Part shown: one piece after another, positions 1 to 6,782 of the stretch | Position numbering within the stretch: the stretch's first letter is position 1 | How the letters are laid out: each line of letters opens with the position of its first letter | Source of the DNA: JBBKWX01 sp037969175 | GTDB lineage: Bacteria; Bacteroidota; Bacteroidia; AKYH767-A; JBBKVM01 | Assembly: GCA_037969175.1 (NCBI GenBank) | Contig: JBBKWX010000013.1 | Location: 1-8,203, forward strand | Reading direction: 5' to 3' | DNA: 8,203 nt | Position numbers and translations under genes: made by a program | Notes under the pieces: generated by a model | Seen by the model: the letters and a program-made list of their open reading frames with translations, nothing else | What the model was told of the DNA's origin: nothing | Database searches by the model: none

Positions 1-710
1 GTAATTGGCATTTCCATCACTTTCTTAAACCATACAGCTGCTGTGATCTTATCATTCTGTTTATTCCTTTCAAAATAAGAAACAGCCAATTCATATACAT
101 GCAGCATGTACTTGGGTTCAAGCTTCACACATTTAGTGAAACACTCAACAGCTGCATCATAAGATCCACCCTCAGGCATACCACCAAACAAAGCGTTAAT
201 TGCGAGTTTCTCCACTGCATTAAATTCGGCAAGGGTTCTGTGCCAACGCCCCAAAATATGCCAGGCTCCGGAATGCGCAGGATTTAACTCGATTGCCCTT
301 TCGACATTACTACGGATCAATTTTGCATTTGAGATCTTCTCTTTACTGTTGGCGTTCTCATTGATCCTACCCAATGCTAATGCGTATGTGTAATAGGTGT
401 CTGCATCATTTGGCGCAAGCCTGATAGAACGTTTTGAGATATATTCGGCCTGAGTGAAATAACTGCTTCGGGTAGTTTCCAAAACCTGATTATTTCCAAC
501 TTTACAAAGCAGAAATGCAGTTTCAGTACTATATTTCACATTGCTTGAATCCTTGCCCAAAAGTATCCTGAAAACAGCGAGTGCATCTTCGTATTTATGT
601 TCCTTTTTTAAGTTCAAAGCCTTAGTATAAAGGGCATCTTGGGCAGATGTATATTCAACACACACTAAAAGAAGGAATACAGGTATTAAACTACGAATTG
701 CAAATTTCAT
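1..710 (-). CDS. Exported TPR protein of the RMDN-like family (3' end cut off by window edge)
   Basis: Reading from an ATG at 710 down to base 1 gives 236 open codons with no stop, so the C-terminus lies outside the window. Residues 1-23 form a Sec signal peptide (K2, hydrophobic LIPVFLLLVCV, then TSAQ), so the mature protein is periplasmic or envelope-associated. Helical TPR-like repeats are visible at about 25-55, 80-110, 128-155 and 182-213. The stretch from HILGRWHR (151-158) to LFGGMPEGGSYDAAVECF (174-191) and KLEPKYMLH resembles the conserved core of RMDN/FAM82 proteins (regulator of microtubule dynamics in animals), which have bacterial homologues of unknown role; this is recognition from memory. 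The start lies 9 bases after the M1 peptidase stop, so the two are probably co-transcribed. TPR proteins usually act as protein-binding scaffolds; the partner is unknown. The gene is certain, the family assignment moderately so. Confidence 0.85.
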   Translation of the reverse strand, partial: MKFAIRSLIPVFLLLVCVEYTSAQDALYTKALNLKKEHKYEDALAVFRILLGKDSSNVKYSTETAFLLCKVGNNQVLETTRSSYFTQAEYISKRSIRLAPNDADTYYTYALALGRINENANSKEKISNAKLIRSNVERAIELNPAHSGAWHILGRWHRTLAEFNAVEKLAINALFGGMPEGGSYDAAVECFTKCVKLEPKYMLHVYELAVSYFERNKQNDKITAAVWFKKVMEMPI

Positions 711-719
711 AGCTGTAAG

Positions 720-3700
720 TTAGAAACTTCTGTTAATACCAACAAGCCAGCGGAAAGCAATGTTGTCTGGAGCCTTAGCAGGTGCATTACTAAGGAACAG
801 GGGCATATCAAATCGAAATGTCAGTGGCTTAAGGCTTTGAAGCGGACCCCATTTCTTGATAGTTAGAGCTAATCCAAGCCCCGCATCCATCCTCAGGTCA
901 GAAAGTCTTAACTTTTCATTTCCCTGATCATAATTAATTATGCCTGCATCTGCAAATAAATAGCTGTCGATTTTTAACCAGTTTCTAGTGTACTTTGGTC
1001 TGACATGTATGAATTTGTCAAAATCCATTTCAGCATTTATTGCAGCACCACTCTGGCCTCTGTAAGTGAAATGTTGCGTACCCTCCTCATCCGTCTGCGG
1101 TGCAAGATAACCGGCATATCCACGCAGATTTAATCCACCCCCATGTTGAAAATGATTTACATCTGCTCCGTAATTTCCTATCCATTCATCCGGAACCATT
1201 CCTCTTGATCGGATGAATTTATTTTCCATCATTTCTTCCGGACTGGAACCGGCAAGGTAAAGCGAAGATTCTTTTGCAAAACGATTACCAAAGGCATACT
1301 GAGCAAACGTACGTGTTCTGAACTCCAGCTTTTTGACATTGACCTGATTTATTACTTCCAGATTTAGATAGGTATAATCATATTGACTGCTGAAAACACT
1401 ACTCTTTAATCCCAGTATAATTTTACCATTGCCTTTCCTGTATTTATAATTATCAGTAAGCGAAAACAAAATGGATGTATTGAATTTACCCGGATCCCAA
1501 TCAGCAGGGTATAACAGATAGTCGAGATCACGTAAGCTTTTTCGGTTAAGACTTTTAATTTCTGTCAGGAATTTATACTTCTCTTTTTTAAACCCTTTCT
1601 CGAAACCAATCTTCCCGGCCCTTAAACCATCAATATCTTTGATCATAAATTTGACCACCGATTCAGGTATCCATTTATGTAATGTCGTTTGATATTTATA
1701 GATAAAGGAAATATCATCATATCCATTAAAGTCTCTAAAGTTTTCAGCCTTACCTTGAGCCAACCCGGTATTGAACCACATACTAAGCGACATCGCATCG
1801 ATCTGCCTCATGAAATTTCCATTAATATGGAAACCCGCTTTTACGCCATCATAACTGTTCCACCAAAGATCAGGTCTTCCTTTTAGCTCATAAGAAGTCC
1901 AATCCGGATAATTTATAACCTGTGAATCGAATGACCAATTAATAGGGTAGGGGCGAACATTGTTTCGCATATTTATGTCTGCTAGCTTTTGAGTAGTATC
2001 AATAACTACCCTTTCTATGCCACCAGGTGCTATTACATTGGCAGTATATGTTTGATGAATATTATCCCATCCGATCCACCTTTTTAAAGTTGTAGCTTCT
2101 GTTTGTTTTTCAAACCAGGTATTTGGAATATAATAATTGTTCACAGTCCCATCTTTGGAATAAACTGTCAGATCAATGGGCATCTGCATTTCGCCTTTTC
2201 TTTTTATGATGACCTGATAATTATCATCCCTCAATTTTTTTATTCTTTTGATCGCATAATCTATATGTTCATTCGTATCCATAAATTGATCGAAAAACCA
2301 ATTCAAGTCAACTCCTGTAAATTGAATAATTGAATTTCTGAAATCTTCTTCATAGGGATGAGCAAATTTCCATTGATTGAAATAGTTTTTGAATGCTGCT
2401 GAGAATAAGCTGTCGCCTAGAACATATCTTAAATTATGCAGCATTACTGCGGGCTTATAATACACTAAATTATATCCGCCTTCATGCCTGACACCTCCAT
2501 TAAAATGGTCTGAATGTCGATTTACAGTAACATCTTTATGTAAAATGGCATCACGCATATAGGAATAATAATTCCGGTTATACAGATTAGTGGTTGGTAT
2601 TCTATATCTGTTATGATAAGCAGATGCAGATTTATTTTTAACCGGATAAGGACCATCAATAGAATCTAAAGCCATCACATTAATGAATTGAGCAAACCCT
2701 TCATCAAGCGTTGCCCGGTAGGTCTCATTACTTGCCACCATGCCATAGAACCATTGATGCCCGATCTCATGTGCAAAAAGATCTCTATAATCAGGATCTC
2801 TTTCGCCATCAAGAGTAAGCATGGTATATTCCATCCCGTCTTGAGCATCTGCAAGTATTACTCTTGGCCATTCATACATTCCTACGTTTTCGGAATAGAC
2901 CTTCAGTATTTTTGCTCCATATTCAGCAGCATTTTTCCATCCTGATGCATGTCCCTCTTGTACCAATGCAATAACTTTTATTCCATTCCATTCTGCCTCA
3001 TCAATGCGATAACTGGGATCAGCCGTGAATGCAAAATCATGAATGTTTTCAGCATAATATGACCATGTCTTGTATGTGCCATCAGGTATAATGATCTCTG
3101 ATGCCCTACTATTCCAGGGATTATCAATAAAATTCTTGAGGTCAAGTTTTTTTCTGAGTGAATCCGGCATTACTTCATCCGAATTTTGTAGTGTCCCTGT
3201 TGCATCAACCACATAGTGATTCGGAAAACTCAGATTCACTTCGAATGTGCCAAAATTCCCATAAAATTCTTTTCCCAAATGCTGATCTGTACTCCATCCA
3301 AACTTCCTGTCATAGACACAGATCCTGGGATACCAATGAACTCCATTATAATGTTTGTAATTCCCGGCACGGTATAGTTTCATTCTTCGGCGGATGGAAC
3401 CGCTATCGAAATAGGTTTTAAAATCGATATTAAACTCAACCTTATTTCCCGGAGCTAATGGAGTATTCAGATAAACTTTTAATACCGTGTTTTCAAGTTC
3501 TGTTTTTAACAGGATCCCATCGCTACTCAATTGTTCTATGCTTGTTCCTAATTTTTGTTTTTCGTATTTGCCAAATTCATTATGATAGTTGTTTTGCTCA
3601 TATAATTCTGCAGCGAAACTTTCAGGTTGAAAAGCGTTTTGATACAAATGAAAAAACACAAACCTCAAAGTGTCGGGTGAATTATTTGTGTAGACCAGTT

Positions 3701-3941
3701 TTTCTTTTCCATCAATGATATCTGTTTTATCATTTATCGTTGCATCTATTTTATAAGAAACATCTTGTTGCCAATATCCAGGATGCGGCAATTTGTTTTT
3801 CCAATACAAAGGATTCTCAACAGAAGAAAACGTATTGGGTGGATGATTGGGGTCGTACTTCTGAGCATATGCAGAGGTGCTGGCCAAAATTAAAGCAGTG
3901 AGTATCCTTATAGCAAAGCTATTACAGCAAGATTTATTCAT
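720..3941 (-). CDS. Exported M1-family zinc metallopeptidase with C-terminal Omp85-like beta-barrel
   Basis: The protein has 1073 residues, longer than a typical M1 aminopeptidase of this type. Residues 1-26 are a signal peptide ending SAYA|Q. An N-terminal beta domain (about 55-290) leads into the catalytic domain (about 300-555). There HEIGH (391-395) plus E414, exactly 18 residues on, form the M1 zinc site; E392 is the general base and Y494 in LVYYKP is the likely transition-state Tyr. The exopeptidase motif GAMEN is replaced by D-G-M-E-Y (368-372). Residues 560-665 look like a further beta domain, ending near IDTTQKLADINMRNN. From about 690 to the end, alternating polar/hydrophobic strands, NLRGY (938-942), FADAG (996-1000), a WGPLQSLKPLTFRFD strand and a terminal Phe resemble an Omp85-type outer-membrane barrel. 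Predicted role: hydrolysis of peptides or proteins at the outer membrane. The peptidase call is firm; the barrel is inferred. It lies 9 bases from each neighbour. Confidence 0.93.
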   Translation of the reverse strand: MNKSCCNSFAIRILTALILASTSAYAQKYDPNHPPNTFSSVENPLYWKNKLPHPGYWQQDVSYKIDATINDKTDIIDGKEKLVYTNNSPDTLRFVFFHLYQNAFQPESFAAELYEQNNYHNEFGKYEKQKLGTSIEQLSSDGILLKTELENTVLKVYLNTPLAPGNKVEFNIDFKTYFDSGSIRRRMKLYRAGNYKHYNGVHWYPRICVYDRKFGWSTDQHLGKEFYGNFGTFEVNLSFPNHYVVDATGTLQNSDEVMPDSLRKKLDLKNFIDNPWNSRASEIIIPDGTYKTWSYYAENIHDFAFTADPSYRIDEAEWNGIKVIALVQEGHASGWKNAAEYGAKILKVYSENVGMYEWPRVILADAQDGMEYTMLTLDGERDPDYRDLFAHEIGHQWFYGMVASNETYRATLDEGFAQFINVMALDSIDGPYPVKNKSASAYHNRYRIPTTNLYNRNYYSYMRDAILHKDVTVNRHSDHFNGGVRHEGGYNLVYYKPAVMLHNLRYVLGDSLFSAAFKNYFNQWKFAHPYEEDFRNSIIQFTGVDLNWFFDQFMDTNEHIDYAIKRIKKLRDDNYQVIIKRKGEMQMPIDLTVYSKDGTVNNYYIPNTWFEKQTEATTLKRWIGWDNIHQTYTANVIAPGGIERVVIDTTQKLADINMRNNVRPYPINWSFDSQVINYPDWTSYELKGRPDLWWNSYDGVKAGFHINGNFMRQIDAMSLSMWFNTGLAQGKAENFRDFNGYDDISFIYKYQTTLHKWIPESVVKFMIKDIDGLRAGKIGFEKGFKKEKYKFLTEIKSLNRKSLRDLDYLLYPADWDPGKFNTSILFSLTDNYKYRKGNGKIILGLKSSVFSSQYDYTYLNLEVINQVNVKKLEFRTRTFAQYAFGNRFAKESSLYLAGSSPEEMMENKFIRSRGMVPDEWIGNYGADVNHFQHGGGLNLRGYAGYLAPQTDEEGTQHFTYRGQSGAAINAEMDFDKFIHVRPKYTRNWLKIDSYLFADAGIINYDQGNEKLRLSDLRMDAGLGLALTIKKWGPLQSLKPLTFRFDMPLFLSNAPAKAPDNIAFRWLVGINRSF

Positions 3942-3950
3942 GAAATTATT

Positions 3951-4883
3951 TTATCTTTTGATTGGGGTTTTGGTTTTTCTTGCCCGGCCTATACTGGCAT
4001 TTAATTCAAATCCCAGTATCAGAACCATCGCATTGATATAGATCCAAATCAAGATCACAATTAAGGTGCCTATTGAGCCATATAATTTATTGTATTGACC
4101 GAAATTATTAACAAAAAAGGAAAATCCAATGGAAGAAAGTATGGATAATATGGTTGCAATCGATGACCCTGCTGATACAAACTTAAACTCTCTTTTTTTG
4201 CTGGGGCCCAGATAGTATAAAAATGAAATAGCCGAAAGGAATAAACTTATTACAATTATCCATTTTCCAACTATCAACAGATAATAAAACACAATGTCCC
4301 TTAAAATTCCAAGTTGAATTAAATGGCTCACGACATGTTCACTCAAAATTATGAGTGCCACAGCTAAAATGAAAAGTACTGTAATAATAATTGTTAAGAC
4401 CAATGATATGATCCTTTGCTGAAAGTTTGTCCTTGTTTCAACTGTGTGAATACTTCTGTTAAAGCCATCGATCATAGCATTGATGCCATTGGTGGCAAAG
4501 TACAATGCGGCAATGACTCCTATGGATAATAAACCTCCCCGTTGATGTTGTATGATGTCTTCAATCGTAGTCCGTGCTGCTTCAAAAGCATTGTAAGGCA
4601 TTATAGCTTGAATGAATGCAAGAAGCTGTTCCTGGAAGTTATCTATCGGGACATAGGGGATAAGTGTAAAAAAGAAAATTATTGCGGGAAACAGAGCTAG
4701 GAAAAAGTTAAATGCCAGGGCTGATGCTCTAGTGTTCACTCCACCCTGATTCACTCCATTAATAAAAAAAACGGCTACTTCATAAATGGGCATCCTGTCA
4801 AAACCGGGTAACGTAACTTTCTTGGTCCAGGAAAGAAATCGTATGATCTTTCTATAAGGTAATATGCGGTATAGAAATTTCAA
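3951..4883 (-). CDS. YihY/BrkB-family inner-membrane protein
   Basis: This 310-residue polytopic membrane protein belongs to the YihY/BrkB (UPF0761) family, once misnamed ribonuclease BN. Its function is not settled; transport or envelope roles have been suggested. Family hallmarks are TRASALAFNFFLALFPAII (51-69), the ATNGINAMIDGFNRS segment (130-144) and the terminal NNFGQYNKLYGSIGTLIV (259-276) with IWIYINAMVLILGFELN (279-295). Six membrane helices are visible at about 52-80, 116-136, 156-181, 196-224, 234-258 and 268-294, and the C-terminus is basic (ARKTKTPIKR). The start codon is TTG (4883), one base after the nadC TGA. An in-frame stop lies seven codons upstream, and the only nearby ATG (M32, 4790) would remove the segment ending TLPGFDRMPIYEVAVFF, which I recall as conserved in Bacteroidota homologues, so TTG is preferred. 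The junction suggests translational coupling to nadC. Confidence 0.93.
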   Translation of the reverse strand: MKFLYRILPYRKIIRFLSWTKKVTLPGFDRMPIYEVAVFFINGVNQGGVNTRASALAFNFFLALFPAIIFFFTLIPYVPIDNFQEQLLAFIQAIMPYNAFEAARTTIEDIIQHQRGGLLSIGVIAALYFATNGINAMIDGFNRSIHTVETRTNFQQRIISLVLTIIITVLFILAVALIILSEHVVSHLIQLGILRDIVFYYLLIVGKWIIVISLFLSAISFLYYLGPSKKREFKFVSAGSSIATILSILSSIGFSFFVNNFGQYNKLYGSIGTLIVILIWIYINAMVLILGFELNASIGRARKTKTPIKR

Positions 4884-4884
4884 A

Positions 4885-5736
4885 TCAGGATTTTGCTTTT
4901 AAACTAAGATCTAAGCTATTATAAGAATGGGTTAGCGCACCACATGAAATAAAATCTACTCCGGTTTCTGCAAATTCTCTTACTGTGTTCAGCGTTATTC
5001 CACCGGAAGCTTCCGTTTCAAATTGTTTATCTATAAGCTCTACAGCTTTATACAATTCTTCAGGTTTGAAATTGTCAAGCATGATCCTTGTCACCTTTCC
5101 AACTTCCAAAACTTGTTCTACTTCTTTTAAATTACGGGTTTCAATTTCTATAGGTAAATCTCTTTGAGTTGCTTTGAGATAAGAATTAGCTGAATTGATT
5201 GCATTTGTTATCCCACCTGCATAGTCAACATGATTATCTTTGATGAGGATCATATCAAAAAGGCCTGACCGGTGATTTCCACCTCCTCCAATTTTAACTG
5301 CCCATTTCTCAAACATTCTAAAACCGGGAGTAGTTTTTCTTGTATCAAGAATAGTTGCAGATGTACCCTGAATGGCTCTAACAAATGAATCTGTAGTAGT
5401 TGCAATTCCACTCATGCGTTGCATATAATTCAATGCCAGGCGCTCAGCAAGCAAAATGCTTTGAATTCTTCCATGGAGCTCAAATGCGATTTCAGATACC
5501 GAAACGGATGCTCCATCCCGAATAAAAACTTCCGTATTTAATTCAGGATCTACGATCTTAAAAACATTAAGTGCAACCTCTATTCCTGCAAGTATGCCTT
5601 TTTCTTTCACAATCAGTTTCGCCGAACCCTGTGCATCTTTAGAAATCGTAGATAAACTGGTATGATCTCCATCCCCCCGATCTTCGTCAAGAGCTTCACG
5701 GATATGTAGTTCTAGTGCTGATTGTGATATTTGCAT
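4885..5736 (-). CDS. nadC: Nicotinate-nucleotide pyrophosphorylase (carboxylating), quinolinate phosphoribosyltransferase
   Basis: NadC converts quinolinate and PRPP to nicotinate mononucleotide, CO2 and pyrophosphate, the last step of the de novo branch of NAD synthesis; it is cytosolic and usually dimeric. Numbered from the upstream GTG at 5742, the diagnostic motifs are LAERLALNYMQRMSGIAT (98-115), DTRKTTPG (133-140), KIGGGGNHR (150-158) with LIKDNH (166-171), EIETRNL (199-205), MLDN (221-224), EASGGI (244-249) and the phosphate-binding ISCGALTH (265-272). All expected basic and acidic active-site residues appear present, and the length is normal for the family. I place the start at the ATG at 5736 (283 residues) rather than the GTG two codons upstream. 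It is the first gene of the nadC-yihY-M1-TPR run, just downstream of a terminator. nadA and nadB are not in the window. Confidence 0.97.
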   Translation of the reverse strand: MQISQSALELHIREALDEDRGDGDHTSLSTISKDAQGSAKLIVKEKGILAGIEVALNVFKIVDPELNTEVFIRDGASVSVSEIAFELHGRIQSILLAERLALNYMQRMSGIATTTDSFVRAIQGTSATILDTRKTTPGFRMFEKWAVKIGGGGNHRSGLFDMILIKDNHVDYAGGITNAINSANSYLKATQRDLPIEIETRNLKEVEQVLEVGKVTRIMLDNFKPEELYKAVELIDKQFETEASGGITLNTVREFAETGVDFISCGALTHSYNSLDLSLKAKS

Positions 5737-5741
5737 ATTCA

Positions 5742-5749
5742 CAAAAATA
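5742..5749 (-). promoter_or_regulatory. Possible -7 element (TATTTTTG) of a nearly leaderless nadC promoter
   Basis: Read on the minus strand, TATTTTTG fits the Bacteroidota -7 consensus TAnnTTTG exactly. It ends six bases before the nadC ATG, so transcription would start within a few bases of the start codon. No TTTG-like -33 element sits about 19 bases upstream, and poly-T matches arise easily in such AT-rich DNA, so this is tentative. A promoter somewhere in 5737-5774 is still expected, because a terminator isolates nadC from the gene before it. Confidence 0.25.
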
Positions 5750-5774
5750 AGAGAATTTAATTTAGTTTGGACAT

Positions 5775-5801
5775 AAAAAAAGGCCGGAAAATCCGACCTT
5801 T
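5775..5801 (-). terminator. Rho-independent terminator after the DUF4783 gene
   Basis: On the minus strand AAAGGTCGGA (5801-5792), a TTT loop, then TCCGGCCTTT (5788-5779) form a 10-base-pair stem with a single G-U wobble. The run of T continues to 5775, giving seven T in a row at the 3' side. It begins about 21 bases past the DUF4783 stop and ends about 38 bases before nadC. The plus-strand reading lacks a comparable T run, so it acts for minus-strand transcription. Confidence 0.9.
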
Positions 5802-5822
5802 ACTGTTTTGATTTATAGACGT

Positions 5823-6221
5823 TTACTCTTTTTCAAACCTTAACTCATGGATCAAAAATTGACCTCCAACCTGTTTGACAAAAATATATGTTCTAAAAGA
5901 TGCTCCCTGAGATGTTTGCAGACTGCCAATCGCATAACGAGCTCCTTCTTTTGAAGTTCCTTGATGAATGATACTGAATGCTTTAGGTGTATTTTTTCCT
6001 AAGAAATCACGAAGGATCACTTCCGCTTGAGCCCGACTATAAACATCGTCCTGATTCATGATGGTCAAATCAACGCTAGAGTTAAAATATTTCCCGATTT
6101 CTTTTGAATTGCCGGAACGTATAGCTAAACCTATATCTTCAAAAATGTCGGCTCCGGCAAAAGCAGAACCACTGAACAATAATAATATCAAAATATATAC
6201 TTTCGTATGTTTCATAATCAT
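5823..6221 (-). CDS. Small exported DUF4783-family protein
   Basis: This 132-residue protein has a clear signal peptide (HTKVYILILLLFSGSAFA|GAD, cleavage near residue 22), so it is periplasmic or surface-exposed; there is no lipobox Cys. The mature part of about 110 residues reads like a DUF4783 protein: IFEDIGLAIRSGNSKEIGKYF (26-46), VDLTI, then YSRAQAEVILRDFLGKN (61-77) and a beta-rich C-terminus, consistent with a compact NTF2-like alpha+beta fold. That fold is inferred from the pattern of a first helix followed by a curved sheet. No catalytic residues stand out and no function is known to me. Two ATGs are possible (6221 and 6215) with no clear ribosome-binding site for either. The gene is monocistronic, with a candidate promoter at 6263-6293 and a strong terminator. 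It sits between rlmH and nadC. Confidence 0.9.
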   Translation of the reverse strand: MIMKHTKVYILILLLFSGSAFAGADIFEDIGLAIRSGNSKEIGKYFNSSVDLTIMNQDDVYSRAQAEVILRDFLGKNTPKAFSIIHQGTSKEGARYAIGSLQTSQGASFRTYIFVKQVGGQFLIHELRFEKE

Positions 6222-6262
6222 AATTAATTAAAACGCAATAATCAAGCCAAGATGGACTGATT

Positions 6263-6293
6263 TAAACTTAGAAATAATAGGACAATATACAAG
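6263..6293 (-). promoter_or_regulatory. Candidate Bacteroidota-type promoter for the DUF4783 gene
   Basis: On the minus strand CTTG (6293-6290; consensus TTTG) is followed after exactly 19 bases by TAAGTTTA (6270-6263; seven of eight match TAnnTTTG). The spacing fits the -33/-7 arrangement of the Bacteroidota housekeeping sigma factor. Transcription would begin near 6258, leaving a leader of about 37 bases before the ATG at 6221. The element lies in the short divergent region shared with rlmH. Confidence 0.45.
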
Positions 6294-6302
6294 AATTAAG
6301 CC

Positions 6303-6776
6303 ATGAAGGTTACATTATTAGTCATAGGAAAAACAGACACTGATTATCTTAGAAGTGGCATAGATATATATTGCAAACGCCTTTCACACTACTGCAGTTT
6401 TAGTTTGGATATTGTTCAGGATGTTAAAAATGCCGGCAATTTATCCAAGACTGATCTAATTGAAAGAGAATCTGAATTGATTTTAAAACGAATCGATTCA
6501 AGAGATTATCTGATACTTCTTGACGAAAGGGGAAAAAGCATGAGTTCTAAGAAATTAGCAGAATTTTTTCAAAAACATGCTGTCAATAGTCCTGAAAGAG
6601 TGGTCTTTCTTATTGGTGGAGCTTTTGGTGTACATGGCGATATTCGCAATCGAGCTAATTCTGTATTATCATTGTCAGAGATGACATTTTCACATCAAAT
6701 GATCAGATTATTTATGCTGGAACAGATCTATAGAGCATTTACAATTACCCGAAATGAAAATTATCACAATGAGTAA
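6303..6776 (+). CDS. rlmH: 23S rRNA (pseudouridine-1915 N3)-methyltransferase RlmH
   Basis: RlmH is a small SPOUT-class (trefoil-knot) methyltransferase that uses S-adenosylmethionine to methylate N3 of pseudouridine 1915 in helix 69 of 23S rRNA, acting on assembled ribosomes as a homodimer. The 157 residues match the family length. The signatures are the start MKVTLLVIGKTD, LILLDERGKSMSSKKLAEF (70-88), the cofactor-knot FLIGGAFGV (102-110), and LSEMTFSHQMIRLFMLEQIYRAF (124-146). The C-terminal TRNENYHNE (149-157) corresponds to the usual end with the conserved Tyr-His. The ATG at 6303 has no Shine-Dalgarno sequence. Transcription diverges from the DUF4783 gene, and the 3' end lies 6 bases from the end of the convergent glycosyltransferase gene. 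No clear promoter was found for it. Confidence 0.97.
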   Translation: MKVTLLVIGKTDTDYLRSGIDIYCKRLSHYCSFSLDIVQDVKNAGNLSKTDLIERESELILKRIDSRDYLILLDERGKSMSSKKLAEFFQKHAVNSPERVVFLIGGAFGVHGDIRNRANSVLSLSEMTFSHQMIRLFMLEQIYRAFTITRNENYHNE

Positions 6777-6782
6777 ATACGA

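Noticed and set aside
99..287. Small plus-strand frame near the left edge.
   Set aside because: It is antisense to the continuous 236-codon TPR frame, which has a signal peptide and repeats.
2688..2945. Open frame of 85 codons on the plus strand opposite the M1 gene, along with several similar ones.
   Set aside because: They are antisense to the well-supported peptidase coding sequence, rich in Ile, Ser, His and Cys, and have no recognisable domain. They are frame shadows.
5737..5742. GTG at 5742 as the nadC start.
   Set aside because: It adds only two residues before an ATG and overlaps the possible -7 element. ATG is the more usual start, although GTG cannot be excluded.
6222..6302. Possible riboswitch or small RNA in the DUF4783/rlmH intergenic region, including TTAATTAA (6224-6231).
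   Set aside because: The gap is only 81 bases and AT-rich, without a stable hairpin. The palindrome is what such base composition produces by chance.
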